This document shows, piece by piece, positions 12,621-12,892 of a stretch of 12,892 nt of DNA (the first letter of the stretch is position 1; every line of letters begins with the position of its first letter). This DNA is from Bacilli bacterium. Lineage in GTDB: Bacteria; Bacillota_I; Bacilli_A; RF39; UBA660. A model generated the notes under the pieces. It was not told where the DNA came from and ran no database searches. It worked only from the letters and a program-made list of their open reading frames with translations. The stretch covers positions 1 through 12,892 of the forward strand of contig JAILLM010000003.1 of the NCBI GenBank assembly GCA_024693165.1, given 5' to 3'. The position numbers and the translations under genes were made by a program.

Positions 12621-12892
12621 TACTAATTAATAGTTTATCATCGAAGCAGTATTTTATTTCATAGCTATTATCTTGTCTACATATTATTATTCCCACTGTA
12701 TCATTTTCTTCAATAGTTTTTATATTTTTATTAATGTAATTCATATATGTCATAATCTGTCCTGTGTGTTCTTTTTTTAATTCTGTTACTTTTAGTTCTA
12801 CTACTACATAACATTTATACTTAATGTTATATAGAAGTAAATCTATGTAATTATATCTATCTCCTAATTTGATTTTATATTCATTACCTACA
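12613..12892 (-). CDS. DUF1016 (YhcG-type) PD-(D/E)XK nuclease, C-terminal part, cut by the window edge
   Basis: Reading the minus strand in from the right edge (first full codon at 12891) gives 92 residues and then TAA at 12615-12613; the start is outside the window. The segment matches the C-terminal domain of DUF1016/PDDEXK nucleases. It has NEYKIKLGDRYNYIDLLLY, with the metal-binding D at residue 17 of the fragment; the E-x-K strand VVVELKV, with E32 and K34; and HTGQIMTYMNYI (42-53), with the Gln that follows the core in this family. VGIIICRQDN (66-75) and the near-terminal IKYCFDD complete the pattern. Family members reach about 350 residues, and many continue some 20-30 residues past this point, so the C-terminus looks short. 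These proteins occur in accessory and defence-linked DNA; the precise role is unknown. The 136-aa gene follows 21 bases downstream. Confidence 0.85.
   Translation of the reverse strand, partial: VGNEYKIKLGDRYNYIDLLLYNIKYKCYVVVELKVTELKKEHTGQIMTYMNYINKNIKTIEENDTVGIIICRQDNSYEIKYCFDDKLLISML

Overview
The window looks like chromosomal sequence from a very AT-rich, Gram-positive-type bacterium. It is probably an uncultured Bacillota lineage close to the Mollicutes/Erysipelotrichia/RF39 group; that placement is inference. Trp is written TGG and no gene needs TGA as a sense codon, so the code is standard. Genes have AGGTGA- or GGAG-type ribosome binding sites and are packed tightly, with convergent pairs sharing one hairpin. 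Wall-directed enzymes and a sortase-like tail suggest a peptidoglycan wall, so this is not a wall-less mollicute.

Layout, left to right. 1-930: a slipin (SPFH/stomatin-like) gene behind a perfect 21-nt palindrome in what may be a divergent promoter region. 930-2090: a 96-aa unknown protein (-) and a class I SAM methyltransferase (+). 2089-3923: a single-pass membrane protein (-) and a GtrB/CsbB-like family 2 glycosyltransferase (+). 3909-7500: a minus-strand envelope block with a 71-aa decapeptide-repeat protein coupled to a membrane-anchored lysozyme/glucosaminidase-like enzyme, a secreted protein with an SPKTG sortase-like tail, and a PgdA-type polysaccharide deacetylase with Ig-like modules. 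7525-10664: the rpsO-pnp locus with an unknown 165-aa gene inserted, an intrinsic terminator between rpsO and that gene, and a structured rpsO leader. 10675-11417: a GNAT acetyltransferase coupled to an 88-aa unknown protein. 11443-11996: a Lys-rich single-pass membrane protein. 12123-12892: a 136-aa Cys-containing unknown protein downstream of the cut-off 3' end of a DUF1016 (YhcG-type) PD-(D/E)XK nuclease gene.

How the genes fit together. The glycosyltransferase, lysozyme-like enzyme, deacetylase, sortase-like substrate and membrane proteins make this mostly a cell-envelope neighbourhood beside the universal rpsO-pnp translation/RNA-turnover locus. The nuclease end at the right edge is the only clear hint of accessory, defence-type DNA. 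The most distinctive items are the decapeptide-repeat protein, the terminator that abuts the ribosome binding site between rpsO and pnp, and the partial DUF1016 gene. I did not find a complete new system: no CRISPR array, tRNA, rRNA or insertion sequence is visible.
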